16,006 nucleotides of DNA from Eimeria necatrix (lineage: Eukaryota; Apicomplexa; Conoidasida; Eucoccidiorida; Eimeriidae). Position 1 is the stretch's first letter. Every line of letters begins with the position of its first letter. The position numbers and the translations under genes were made by a program. The stretch lies in NCBI RefSeq assembly GCF_000499385.1, contig NW_013654635.1, positions 1-16,006 on the forward strand. The letters are read 5' to 3'. Shown here piece by piece: positions 1-9,706 of the stretch. The notes below the pieces were generated by a model. It made no database searches. It worked only from the letters and a program-made list of their open reading frames with translations, and was not told the origin of the DNA.

Positions 1-166
1 CGCGGATCCACACCCGCTAATTCCACCCTTCATGCTCCTTCAACACAGAAGGGCAAAGCCGACTCTGCTCAACCTGCCGTTTGCCCGGCAAGCAAACAGA
101 TCATGCAGGTGAAAGCGCAAAAGTGTGCCTCCCGGCTTCGTCAAGCTCACATGTAGCTGCTGGCAA

Positions 167-187
167 GGGACTCGAGCCGATGAGCTA
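167..187 (-). promoter_or_regulatory. A-box/B-box-like pair of Pol III type, collapsed
   Basis: On the minus strand TAGCTCATCGG (177-187) resembles the tRNA A box and runs directly into GGCTCGAGTCC (168-178), one mismatch from the usual B box GGTTCGANTCC. In a real tRNA these boxes lie about 30-40 bases apart, so if related they come from a copy with its centre deleted. It lies about 60 bases downstream of the tRNA-like block at 248-316 in the same orientation. The next T-run of four on the minus strand is at about 119-122, so one Pol III transcript could span both, but no transcription is shown. Confidence 0.12.
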
Positions 188-247
188 GCCTGAGGTCGAA
201 GCAAGACCCCCAGAGATACACGTTGCGTCTTGGGCAGCAAGCGAGTG

Positions 248-316
248 TGGCGACGAGTCGCGAACCTCGGGCTAGAGCCAGACGCAGCGACGCTCTACCG
301 CCAAGTGCTGATGGCC
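248..316 (-). pseudogene. Degenerate tRNA-like sequence (possible tRNA relic or SINE head)
   Basis: Read on the minus strand, this 69-base block has the order of a tRNA. A 5' arm GGCCATC can pair in five of seven positions, one a G-T wobble, with the 3' arm CGTCGCC, which is followed by a discriminator-like A. A D-arm-like stretch GCAC...GGTAGAGC shows the typical GGTAGAGC end. An anticodon-like stem CTGGC/GCCCG pairs in four of five positions but closes a loop of only four bases. A T-arm-like CGAG/CTCG stem encloses GTTCGCGA. GCGTC is repeated inside it, which adds extra bases between D arm and anticodon arm. The short loop, the 8-base T loop and the absence of a nearby T-run argue against a working tRNA gene. 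Chance resemblance is possible. Confidence 0.2.
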
Positions 317-719
317 TTCACATCAAGCACAGGCACCAGAACGACTGTTGCTTTCCGACCTACGTCCTGATTGCACGGACACAGACCTATGCCAAACACA
401 ACGCACCGGCTCCCAAACACTCACGCAGTCGCCAACTGCCAACAAACACACGAAAGGCCGATCTAAGCCGGCAACGCCTTGCTGCGTTTGATCATTTCGC
501 AATTGGGATCAAAGCAACAACAACCATTCACACGTAATTGCGCAAGTGCTTTTTGCACAGCGCGAAAGGCCGAAACACTTCCGCCGTGTCTCATGTTGAT
601 GATCGCATTTTACTCATGCATCTCAAGCCACATGCATGCTGCATCGCGCACGACCACCAACCATCTTCAAGGTGACTTCGCCACTGCTTCCAGCGGCAAA
701 TGCTACTGCTGCTGGAACT

Positions 720-811
720 ATCTAGTCAACGCAGGAATGTCAACGCAGGAATGCTCTTCGTAGGCGTTGAGAATCTAGTCAACGCAGGAATGCTCTTCGT
801 AGGCGTTGAGA
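720..811. repeat. Nested tandem duplication, 39 bp unit with internal 14 bp duplication
   Basis: The full unit, 39 bp, is at 773-811. Its first occurrence, 720-772, is the same sequence with the 14-mer TCAACGCAGGAATG present twice (726-739 and 740-753). The parts that align (740-772 with 779-811, and 720-739 with 773-792) are identical. Each unit contains a perfect inverted repeat, TCAACGC...GCGTTGA (740-746/764-770 and 779-785/803-809), with a 17-base loop. Two rounds of duplication explain it: one of 39 bp and one of 14 bp. No coding meaning is evident; both 39 and 53 shift the positions of stops little. Confidence 0.95.
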
Positions 812-1191
812 TGCTTTCTTGACTCGCACGTGTCTACGCAAAGCTGCCACGTCGCCTGGTCTCGTCTCATTGGACTAGGAATCGTCCCGAGCACGAGATC
901 ATCAAGCGTTTGATCGGAGAGGCGTCGTCTTGTGCCACGACCGACTCTCTCTGCACGCGCACTGCGCGTGACGCTCGGCTGCGTGCCGGCCTACTTTACG
1001 TCAAAGCACCTGGTATTGTTCGTGCCTTTGCGAACGGCGACAGACGCAATCTCCATGAATCAAAACGCACAAAACTGCTGCGTATGAGGAGGGTGTAGTT
1101 TTTGTAGGTTTCAGCACTTGAGAATAATCAGAGTGTGACGCGAAGAGCTATCGATTGCGCCTTGTAAAACGGTACACATTATTGAGGCCCT
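812..1191. other. Unique non-coding sequence
   Basis: No gene is recognised. A 62-codon plus-strand frame (910-1098) is within chance length and looks like nothing known. The segment around 880-1010 is GC-rich and holds the near-perfect palindrome at 954-970, listed separately. Confidence 0.45.
954..970. repeat. 17-base palindrome CACGCGCA-C-TGCGCGTG
   Basis: Two perfect 8-base arms flank a single central C. It could be a dimeric protein-binding site or a chance palindrome: about one or two such structures with spacers of up to five bases are expected in 16 kb. No promoter or transcript start can be tied to it. Confidence 0.6.
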
Positions 1192-1267
1192 ATAGATCCC
1201 GTGCTGCATGTTGCCGGGAAAAACTTCAAATAGATCCCGTGCTGCATGTTGCCGGGAAAAACTTCAA
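1192..1267. repeat. Perfect 38 bp tandem duplication, two copies
   Basis: Positions 1192-1229 and 1230-1267 are identical over 38 bases and directly adjacent. The unit begins ATAGATCCC and ends AACTTCAA. It contains a 5-base inverted repeat TCCCG...CGGGA around a GCTGCATG core. The flanking bases differ immediately on both sides (1191 t against 1229 a; 1268 c against 1230 a), so the junctions are sharp. It is not made of a simpler internal repeat. Confidence 0.97.
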
Positions 1268-2820
1268 CGTGATTTTCTTTTTGCGTTCTTCTGAAAAAGA
1301 TGCCCTACAGCAAGTCGTGATTTCCCACACATCTTCTGAATAAACAGACAAAACGTAAGCTCAGCGCACATGCTCTAAATTACCTATGACCCTGTCACGT
1401 AGAAAGAACCAAAACAAACTTTGCTTCAAGCTAGGCTTGCTTTGCAAGCATGCAGTGAATGCCGACTACCTTACGCAGGCGGTGAGAAATGTGTCTTGAG
1501 CCTGGGGGAGCACCATATGTTGTGTTTCTCCTTTGCTCCACGTACGTCTGTTGACCCCAGGCACTGCCATGCGCCTAGGCTCAATTCGGGGATTTTTTTG
1601 GAGATACGTTACGCAGTTGCAGCTTACTGGCTTTTTCTGAGGTAACACTTTAAGGTGCCTCGATGTTGTTAACACAGTAGCAAGAAAACGCCTTTGCGTT
1701 GTTGCGTTCCCGTGCGGGCTTGGCCCAGTCCAATGCTGTTATGTTGCCATCTAGAAAATCATGTACTGAATTTGTCGTGTGCTTCGTAGAGGCATACCTC
1801 ACGTTTTATGACGAGCGCAAAGCACTCATGTTAAATGCGAATTCGTCCTTTGCTTCCCAGACACTAAGCAGAATACCAGGTGTAACTCCTTTATATTTAA
1901 TTTCACATTCACGCAACTTTAACTGTGGGAATAGTGTACTCCATACGTCAACGCGTTCACCATGCGGAATCAACGCGGGCAGTTCATGTATCACAACATG
2001 TGGGGCTAGCGTTACGAGCGCGAAGTAGTTTATCACAGAGTTTTACAAAGGAACTTAACACGCAGCGAATGCGTGTCGTCGCGTTTATTTAGGCGGTATA
2101 CTAGACAGAGGGCATTTGGTATATTTTTGTGCCTAGGACTGCTTAAAAGTTTAACCTTCGCAAACACTGCCATTCGTCTCACCTAGCAAGTGAGTAACAC
2201 ATGTAGTTGTTTTCAGTCAAATTATGATTGGGGCTCCGGAGAAGGCGGAGAAGTATGAGCAAACGTTACATAAAATGATGAGAGTACTACAATTATTCAT
2301 TGCTGCAACCGCCAACGACTGACTCGTTGTAGGAGTGCCAGCTTGCTGCAAAGTATCCACCATGCAATCAAAAACAATTGGCCGGCCGGCTATGTTTTTT
2401 CTCTTCTTGGAGGTTTGGCACTTCAATATGTGCGTGCCAAACGGCAGTACCTTCTCGAACAAGCGAGTGCAGCCTTTCTATCAATCTGGTTCCGCTTCGT
2501 TTGTCATTTCTCTTTTGCTGTGGAAACACGCTGGAGCTGTCCACCGGCTTTCCTGCAGGAGATAACATATTGGCGAATGCACAGCATTTTAAAAGGCTAC
2601 GAGACGGGAAAAACAACTGAATATTTTTAATCTATTCACCATGCCAACAAGCCTTTCTGGGCGCATGCCGGGTGCAAGAAAAGTGTTGGAGGACTTTCAT
2701 CATGCTCGATAGAGGCTTACTGATTGTTGGTTCGCATTTAAGCACGGCTTTGGCTCATCATTGATATGATAACGTATTAGTCAGAGTCTGCTAAAACCGT
2801 GAAAATATAGTGAGATCACT
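1268..2820. other. Unique non-coding sequence
   Basis: No gene is recognised. Overlapping frames on both strands at 1421-1675, 1699-2036 and 2217-2630 are all under 110 codons. At about 2378-2565 all three forward frames and one reverse frame are open together, which indicates local lack of stop triplets rather than coding. GCTTGC-TTT-GCAAGC at 1435-1449 is a 6-base hairpin next to a GCATGC site (1448-1453). GCCGGCCGGC at 2381-2390 is a perfect 10-base palindrome. Nothing else is resolved. Confidence 0.5.
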
Positions 2821-4700
2821 TGTTTTTTAATGCCCAAGAAAATCACCACCTCAAAAGAGTTGCCATTTCGCACATGATACGGTTTTGCCTGCGATTCAGG
2901 GCACTTCAACACAATTTTCACTCACTATCTTTTTTTGTAGGGGCAACGCCATGCTCTGCCATTCGAAAGCTATATTTATACCTCGCAAGCGCGCGTAGCA
3001 GTGGTGCAACTTTGCTTTAATTATACTCCTTTCAAGGAGGGCTATGCGCTATCAAGCACCAATTTCTGCATGCTTCTGTACGACACGGTCGTCATGTATG
3101 ACCTCTTCTGTAATGAAGCGTCTACAATATCCTCGTGGGATATGGAAAAAGATCTCCAGCTAGTGTGCCAAATACCAGAGGCAAAAAAAAGTTGGAACAA
3201 TATTGCTCGCAAGGGAGAATGAGTGCGACGTGGCATTTTGGCCGGTTTATCAGTTGCTGCGCAAATGCGCTTCGAGGGTACGCAAGCAAGAACCCCTGAA
3301 AAGCATACACTAGAAAAACGCGAAGTCGAGCTGTCCCTTGAAGCTAGCGCACGCTACGCGGATACTGTCTTACTACATCGCAACTCGAATCAAAAGGACA
3401 TTAAAGAAAGAGAACGTCCTTTGCATGCACCACTGCACTGAAAAACGAAGCGACAATGGGATTTATTTAAGAAACGTCCTTGATGCAATGCAATACAGGT
3501 ATTAAATTACTCTCTGTTTGGGTGCAAACACGCAAAATTCAGATCTTCACGGTCTTTGCATTTAGAAAACTCCAAAAGACTCCCAGTGTTATAGCAAACG
3601 TGCCGCTTCATAAGCATGCACATTCACATATATGGTTCCTGAGCCAGTGCAGTCGACGCTATCGTTGTGCGGCTTATACTTCACGAAAGCAAACCAGTGA
3701 GTACTCGCCTATGCTCAGAACCGCTGTCAATAGGCGTACAAGCTGTCGACCAGCGTTTTTGTCCGAACTCAGCAGGTGTGCACCCACACACGTAACACCA
3801 GACGCACATGCTGGATTGCCACTGTGCATCTGTAGTAACAAACACATTTGTTTCTCCCGTTTTAGCGGAGTAGGTGCAGCTTATGCTTTTTCAGCAGCAA
3901 TTATACACGCTAGGATTGATAAGCGCTGCTTCACATTGTGCACAGCACTGTTTCGCTAGTAAAACTGGAGCGTCACGACAAATCAGTCTCTCAGTATTTC
4001 CCCGGTGTTCTGGTCGTTTTTTGATTATTTTGCTCGCTAGTCGCACCGCTTATTGCATTCAGAAAAGCGTGAGCAAGCTCCAGTGCTCCTTAAAAATGCG
4101 CCGGATAGTACCGTGCGGCCTGATGCAGCTCAAGTGTTTGCTCTGCCTTAGTGCGTCAAACCTGTAAATACGAGCGGGTTCGCCAGTTGCTTTGGCAGGG
4201 TTCAAGTAGAGTATCCAATCTCTGCATCATATGTAGATGTGCTAGGACCAGGTCCATAAAATCTGAGTCTTACACGTTACGGCCGGCATCTCGTAGAAAC
4301 GCTAGATGGGCAACGTAGTGGAGACGTCGACGCATCAGTATATACTTTAATGAAAAATAAAAAGAGCTCAAGGGAACTGTGACTATTATGTACTTTTTTG
4401 GTTGTGTCTCTCTGCCGTTTTTGCGTAGCTGGTTGCAGTCAACAGTCGCCATTATTCACAGCTCATGCATTTGCGGTTGTCACTGTGCTTGCAACAACAG
4501 GCTGCTTGTTCGGTTGGAGCCAAGCGAAAGCATAGCCGTACGTCCTGCGCAGGCATATGGGGAGTTGCCAGCATATCGCCACAAACATGTGAAGCATTTG
4601 TATGAATTCAAACAAAATCTTGAAACACTGGCGCACACTATATCTGTCAGCACCAGCCACAGTTTGCCGGCTTGACCACAGCCTGTGTTTTTCGAGCTAC
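2821..4700. other. Non-coding or unresolved; densest plus-strand frames of the window
   Basis: Plus-strand frames follow one another at 3001-3222, 3223-3441, 3480-3959 (longest in the window, 159 codons, first ATG at 3483), 3874-4167 and 4379-4675. None has a recognisable domain, signal peptide or membrane-protein pattern, and the codons I checked show at most weak purine-first bias. Acceptor-like pyrimidine tracts ending in TAG occur at about 2921-2940 and 4410-4428. Short exons of an unknown spliced gene are possible. Chance alone explains these lengths, so I do not call a CDS. Confidence 0.4.
3422..3429. promoter_or_regulatory. TGCATGCA octamer
   Basis: A palindromic octamer of the kind bound by some ApiAP2 factors in apicomplexans. 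If the host is a coccidian it may be a regulatory site; no promoter is otherwise shown. Expected by chance about 0.2 times in this length. Confidence 0.25.
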
Positions 4701-6100
4701 GAACAGTCCTGCTCTCCCTAGGAGTAGGAAACGATAACTATTAACCTCTCTCCTGATATCAGAAAAACGTGTTAGTGCACGTTAAAATCGTCCGAAACTC
4801 CCGTTGCCTCGAACATTCCAAGGTGTCTAAAAGAAGAACAAACCTTACGTAGGATGCATTTGTCCATGTCGAAGGCACCACGGTGTCTAGTTGTCTCACG
4901 GTTTTCACACATACCAGCGATCATTCCGTTGGCCGTACGCTTCAGTGGGATCTAAATGGTCTTCTTCAAGGATGTTTTCTTTTAAGCTGTTTGATGTCTC
5001 GGTCGAGCAATGCATAAAACTTTTGCACAATGAAGAACTCTCCGTGTCTTTTGTTCATAGGCAGCAGTCATCACGCCTTCACATGCGCATTTAAGCACGC
5101 ACAAGATGCTCTCGAGCTGCTGAACAGTCTGTGCATTTAAACTGTAGGCTGCACACTGTTTCCGTAGCAAACGCTACTGTATATCAAATGGACGTGTGCA
5201 TTATATGAGCTCACTTGTAGATTTATGGTGCCGAAAAAACTACAATCGCTTTGGCCACAGGTGCACTCACAAATTTAACAAGTGCCGTCTATTGCTCATA
5301 TAATTCACGATATCAGAAATCAAAAACAAATTAAGCGAGTCTGTTTGGGGCTCCAAGTAACCGTCCGCGTGTAAGCACAGTGACTGTTCCATCCAGGAGT
5401 ATCATAATATATTCGATACAAGTAGCAGCTGATACGAGAGCGGCATCAGCGTTCGGCGTGCATTAATCGTATTGTTTTAGGAGCGCCTATGAGAACAATC
5501 GAATGAAGACTCACACAGTTAACAGACTTCGCACTCAGAACAACAGCATGCCGGTCATTAGAATCACATGTTTTCAACATTTCTTTTATGACGTGACTAT
5601 GTGGTGAACTAAGCACACTTTCTGCGTTGGGAAGTGGGCACTGCTTTTTATGGGCTTGTGAAAACAAGAAATGTACTAGCCGTTGTTGGGAAAATGAGCC
5701 CTGGAATGAACTTTTTAACGGCCCTCAGTGTACCTGGTAGCTGATAACTGAATAGGCTTTTATGACAAAGTGAACATCACTGAAAGGTAAATGGCGCAGA
5801 GAGAGATTTAAAAACATTCCGCCAGCAGCTCGCGGCCGCGTATATATTGCGCCGGAATTGCTGTTGAGAAAGATCTCCTGTTGTGCACACGCAGGGCGCT
5901 TTCTTTTTTCGTAATAATATCGTGACCCGATGCTGCCCAACTGGATACGTTTTAATGTGAGCATTTTGCAGCTTAGCGTGACAGATTCGCGGCATGCTCA
6001 GAAGAGTCTGAAAAGACTTCATATGCGCTGAAACCGCCGTGCAGTTAGTTTCATTGGCGTGGCCACAGTTTAATTCACGTAGCTACTCTCCAGTTGCGTT
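4701..6100. other. Unique non-coding sequence
   Basis: No gene is recognised. Frames are all under 85 codons, and those at 5725-6022 on the minus strand overlap each other in two frames. Features of note are two GCATGC sites (5546-5551, 5992-5997) and the palindrome CGCGGCCGCG followed by TATATATT at 5831-5848, listed separately. The segment 5170-5440 holds nothing that I can interpret. Confidence 0.5.
5831..5848. other. GC palindrome abutting a TATA-like run
   Basis: CGCGGCCGCG (5831-5840) is a perfect 10-base palindrome joined directly to TATATATT (5841-5848). The abrupt change from pure G/C to pure A/T is unusual in this window. It might act as a core promoter element, but apicomplexan promoters often lack a functional TATA box and no gene starts nearby, so a regulatory role is only a guess. 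Confidence 0.2.
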
Positions 6101-7147
6101 ATTCGGCTGTTGTGCAACTGGAGGATGACGGTTACTCTCTTGGCAACAAGTGTGATACCTTGGCCGCGAATCCTCGTTTTCTACGCTTCTAAACGGCGAA
6201 GACCTCAAACTCTAGATTCTATCATCCGGTTTAACCCCACGCCAGCCACTGCTTACCACGAAAAATTCGATCTAAACAATCTGTGGATGTGACAAACTCC
6301 AATTGCTCTTCTGTAAAGGCCAGTAGTTCCAAGCATTGGAGCAGAAATTGAAGGATAGCAGATGCTGCAACAAGTTTGGCAAGCTCAAATGTACGAGGTG
6401 AAACTCAGAAGCTGCCGATTCAATAAAGCACAGTTCTGCATCGCCTTCCTGCGTATCAGAACAGCCAACAACCTGTGCGTTTTACAATTTGCAGGTGGGG
6501 CCTTTGTTGAACGCTTAGCTGAGTTTGTACAGATGCAAGCGCACTTCCAGACTGCAAAATCCCTGCATAATAAACAAGAAGTTGTGAAATGTGCAGAACC
6601 TGACTCCAGTGGAATTCAAATATACAGGAGCTACACGGCTGTCACCACTCACGGCCTATGCAACCAAAAACGCGTGTGCATAGCACTCGCGCAGGATCAT
6701 TTCGCATCATTTAACTAAACCTCCCATCTTATTTTTCGATCAACCATTGCAGTTGCTTCATGCTGAGCATAGGGCAGACTTGCGTGATATATGGCAACAG
6801 TTGGGCAGGCATAAGTTTTTGGTAGCATTTCGAGACGTCATCCAAATAACATAGCACGCAATTTCTGGTTTTTTTTAAGATGGGCACATTGCGGCCAGTC
6901 ATGGAACGCATGAATGCTGCAGCTTTTATGTGGCTGATAAGTGAATACGCAACTGATTATGAACTAGGCTTTGATTTTCATATGCTCTACTTAAGTAAAC
7001 ATACCAGCTATGATTGCAAAAGGTGTAGCCGCTTTCTTCTGAAGACAAAGATGGTTTTTCGCTAGACAACTGCTGAATGCTACCACTGCAACGGCTCAGA
7101 GAAAGACCAAAACCCTTCTTTGAGGAAATGTGAGTAAAACCCGACAC
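6101..7147. other. Non-coding or unresolved, with one 118-codon frame
   Basis: The plus-strand frame 6362-6718 starts with ATG and encodes 118 residues of ordinary composition, rich in Gln and Cys. By my count about half of its codons start with a purine, as expected for non-coding DNA, and I recognise no family. The remaining frames (6110-6292, 6729-6911 minus, 6880-7065, 6926-7147 minus) are 60-73 codons and overlap. I call no gene. Confidence 0.4.
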
Positions 7148-8402
7148 GCTGAAAGGGCAAGCATGAGAAGCAACGAGGTTGCGTGTTTGACTGTTGGATC
7201 AAATGTGGAAATAAGTAGCCAAGGCAATGGATTATTGACAATGACCTACGAACTGTTCAGTCATCAATTTGTCTAATTTCTCTCTTGCGATTTTCTCTTC
7301 ACGAGGGGGACACACTCTTCAACACTATTCGGAAGGTTCCCGAACCTCTGCTGCGCAGTTGGGCAAATCCCGTCTGGGGCTTGTGCAAAAAAGACCTACA
7401 TAATGAGAACGGCAAGCCTAAAGATCTTAATGGCATTTTTTGTCATACTCCCTGATATTGAATTCTTTGCTAATGCAACTCAAACTCATATACATACGGG
7501 TTTCTCTATTACATGTTTACCAAACCCATTTGACGGTGACTTAATTTAAATTTTAAAGTCAGCACTGCAAAACGCGTTTTCTGGCTGACATTTGTTGAAA
7601 CGTGGTTTTCCAGTTGCAGAATCAGCTGCCCTACAATTTGCCACCGTATTTTCGAGACGCTAAATCACCAATTTGACTCGAGAGCCGAAAGGCGAATTGG
7701 CACCTCTGGGTAAAAAATGATCCTGAAACATACAGTCTTTGTTCAAGGTTGCACTAACACCGTGTCGAGATAAGCAAATCGCTCCAGCCTGCGAGCTTCA
7801 AGACGCAGCTAACATTTCAGAATTCCCTAATTTATTGTCTGCAGCAACCATTAAAAAGGCGCGTTTACGGAGATGTAAATAATACAACATAGGATTTGTG
7901 TCAACTTAAAATACAGAATGCAGGAATAAAATGGGGCTACCATCAGCAAGCCACTGAAAGGGTTGACCGCTACTGAGCAACGCACAAAGTCCCCCATCAC
8001 GCTTGGTTTTTATGTTAAAAGCGCACTATCTTTGACACCAAAGTTTGGTTTCTGATACTTAATTAATCGCAAGAAACACCAGGGCTGCAGTTCCCCATAA
8101 AATATTCTAAATGAAATTCCCTAAGCTTGAAGACGTCGTTGTTTCCACTGCGTCGGGACACCAAAACAATTTCAGAAACATAATAGAATAGGACGAGACT
8201 TAACTTGCGCTTAGTAAGCAAACACATCGAAATTCGCTTTGACCTGCAGATTCGTGAATGCAGACGCCGTGTGAACGTGGTTGGCTGTTTAAAACGCCTC
8301 TTGGCTTTTGTGAGGTACGGCTTTATATACGACGCTCACCACCTGTTTCCCCACAGCAAGCCGAGGCCTTTTGTGCAGCAACATGCCCGAAATGCAATCA
8401 AA
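7148..8402. other. Stop-dense, AT-richer non-coding stretch
   Basis: From 7148 to 8204 no frame reaches 60 codons on either strand, the clearest sign of non-coding DNA in the left half. Locally it is AT-rich, for example about 7541-7560. I see no long inverted repeats, transposon ends, microsatellite or RNA gene. A weak plus-strand frame begins at 8205-8258 and is prolonged only because it runs into the 232 bp duplication. Confidence 0.6.
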
Positions 8403-8866
8403 AGCCTCTGCAAAGAGAACCGAATATGCACAAGTTAAATGTGGGCTTTCCTCACGAACCATTCAGCCGATTTCTCAAAAGCACTTTACTTTTCCCTAGT
8501 GTGCAAGCCGAATCAAAAAAGAAATACTTGCATCAAAAAACGCGTAAACTCTTTAATCATGCTGAGGCAAGCAAAAGCCTGCTTGCGTTTGCGGGTCACA
8601 AGGCCACAGTTAATATCCAGAGAGTAGCATCGACAGCCTCTGCAAAGAGAACCGAATATGCACAAGTTAAATGTGGGCTTTCCTCACGAACCATTCAGCC
8701 GATTTCTCAAAAGCACTTTACTTTTCCCTAGTGTGCAAGCCGAATCAAAAAAGAAATACTTGCATCAAAAAACGCGTAAACTCTTTAATCATGCTGAGGC
8801 AAGCAAAAGCCTGCTTGCGTTTGCGGGTCACAAGGCCACAGTTAATATCCAGAGAGTAGCATCGAC
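8403..8866. repeat. Exact 232 bp tandem duplication, two copies
   Basis: Positions 8403-8634 and 8635-8866 are identical base for base when read side by side and directly adjacent. The unit starts AGCCTCTGC and ends GCATCGAC. Only a one-base overlap (A at 8403, 8635 and 8867) exists at the junction, so no microhomology or flanking direct repeat explains it. The period is not a multiple of three, so the frame 8258-8731 reads one copy in one frame and the start of the next in another, which argues against selection as protein. Each unit holds a GCAAGC...GCTTGC inverted repeat (8567-8572/8581-8586 in copy 1). No transposon ORF or terminal repeat is present. An assembly artefact is a real alternative. 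Confidence 0.97.
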
Positions 8867-9425
8867 ATACAACCGTAGCCGCTGACCTTTTTGGTGAAGG
8901 GCACCCTATGGTGCACGAAAAAAGAGATGCACATCGTTTCGCGTCAGAATCTTTCTCAGTGCTTAATGCCCGTCATTTGGCATTTTAAGGAAGTCTTTGC
9001 CTCACTAGCTGCGATACCGTCTTCTACTATGAACAAGCATGGTAGTGCCAGTTTTAGATCACGTGCCCACGCGAATACCAAATAGGGCCCCGATGTTGTG
9101 TTTCAAATACAACGAAAAAGGCGGCCTTGCATGGCCTGAGCTTTATCACTGCGTATGCACTGCCTAACCTGTACTAAGAATCTGTGGTTTTGCCACGCTT
9201 CAGATCTGACGACACGCACTAGCTTTAGAAAATTACGAGGGCCATGCACAGTTCTGTCAATTCCGCATTGCAGCACGGAATGTTCCTAGAATTGTACAGC
9301 AGACCGTAAGTCTTGAGAAAACACCCACCCAAATAAAGACAGCCACTGGAATTTCTCCACAACAACAACCTACTATCTGTTTTAGATAAGCTATTTACCT
9401 TCGATAACAATTATATTTTGATATG

Positions 9426-9460
9426 GGGGATACGCTTCCCCGCGCATTAACCTTCGGGGA
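9426..9460. repeat. Three-arm inverted repeat with mutually exclusive stems
   Basis: GGGGA (9426-9430) can pair with TCCCC (9437-9441), and TCCCCG (9437-9442) can instead pair with CGGGGA (9455-9460). The two hairpins share the middle arm and so cannot form together. Stems of 5 and 6 bp are short, and no transcript or gene is known here, so this is a description of pairing potential and not a riboswitch call. Confidence 0.35.
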
Positions 9461-9616
9461 GACGTGTCAGTCTTGCAGACACCAAGGCACTGCACCGCTC
9501 CTTAAAGTGTCGACTCTGAGTTGAGCTGATCAAAACGTCGAGCAGAGATGACGGAAGACATCAGAGCTGCTGCAATGCAACAGGTGAACTCACGAGCTAA
9601 GACAAATAACAGTAAG

Positions 9617-9706
9617 GGACAGCTGTCCTTCCGGCTCTTAAAGGCCCACTGAACGTCTATTTGGAACAAGCCTGCTACGGAGCAACAGCTGACGACAGAA
9701 GGACAG
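9617..9706. repeat. 12-base palindrome plus distant third arm
   Basis: GGACAGCTGTCC (9617-9628) is a perfect palindrome. Its right half, extended as CTGTCCTTC (9623-9631), is also perfectly complementary to GAAGGACAG (9698-9706), 66 bases further on. About four 12-base palindromes are expected by chance in 16 kb, so only the shared third arm makes this notable. Confidence 0.4.

Larger units (their letters stand above)
1..719. other. Non-coding left edge, GC-richer and stop-poor
   Basis: No gene is recognised here. The segment is richer in G+C than the middle of the window, and about 330-470 on the plus strand is visibly rich in A and C and poor in T. Stops are therefore scarce and overlapping frames of 60-104 codons appear on both strands (for example 223-537 plus and 40-240 minus); their products show no domain, signal peptide or low-complexity pattern that I recognise. 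The composition could mean the flank or untranslated region of a gene lying outside the window, but that is inference. The only structured content is the pair of tRNA-like blocks listed separately. Confidence 0.5.

Noticed and set aside
2378..2620. Several overlapping frames open on both strands
   Set aside because: Simultaneous openness in several frames reflects local lack of stop triplets, not coding.
3483..3959. Longest ATG frame, plus strand, 158 codons
   Set aside because: Length is what chance predicts for six frames of 16 kb. The product matches no family I know and shows no domain or signal peptide.
6362..6718. 118-codon ATG frame with ordinary residue composition
   Set aside because: About half of the codons start with a purine, as in non-coding DNA, and no homology is recognised.
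8258..8731. 157-codon plus-strand frame containing a repeated peptide
   Set aside because: It is long only because it crosses the 232 bp duplication, whose period shifts the frame; the same DNA is read in two different frames.
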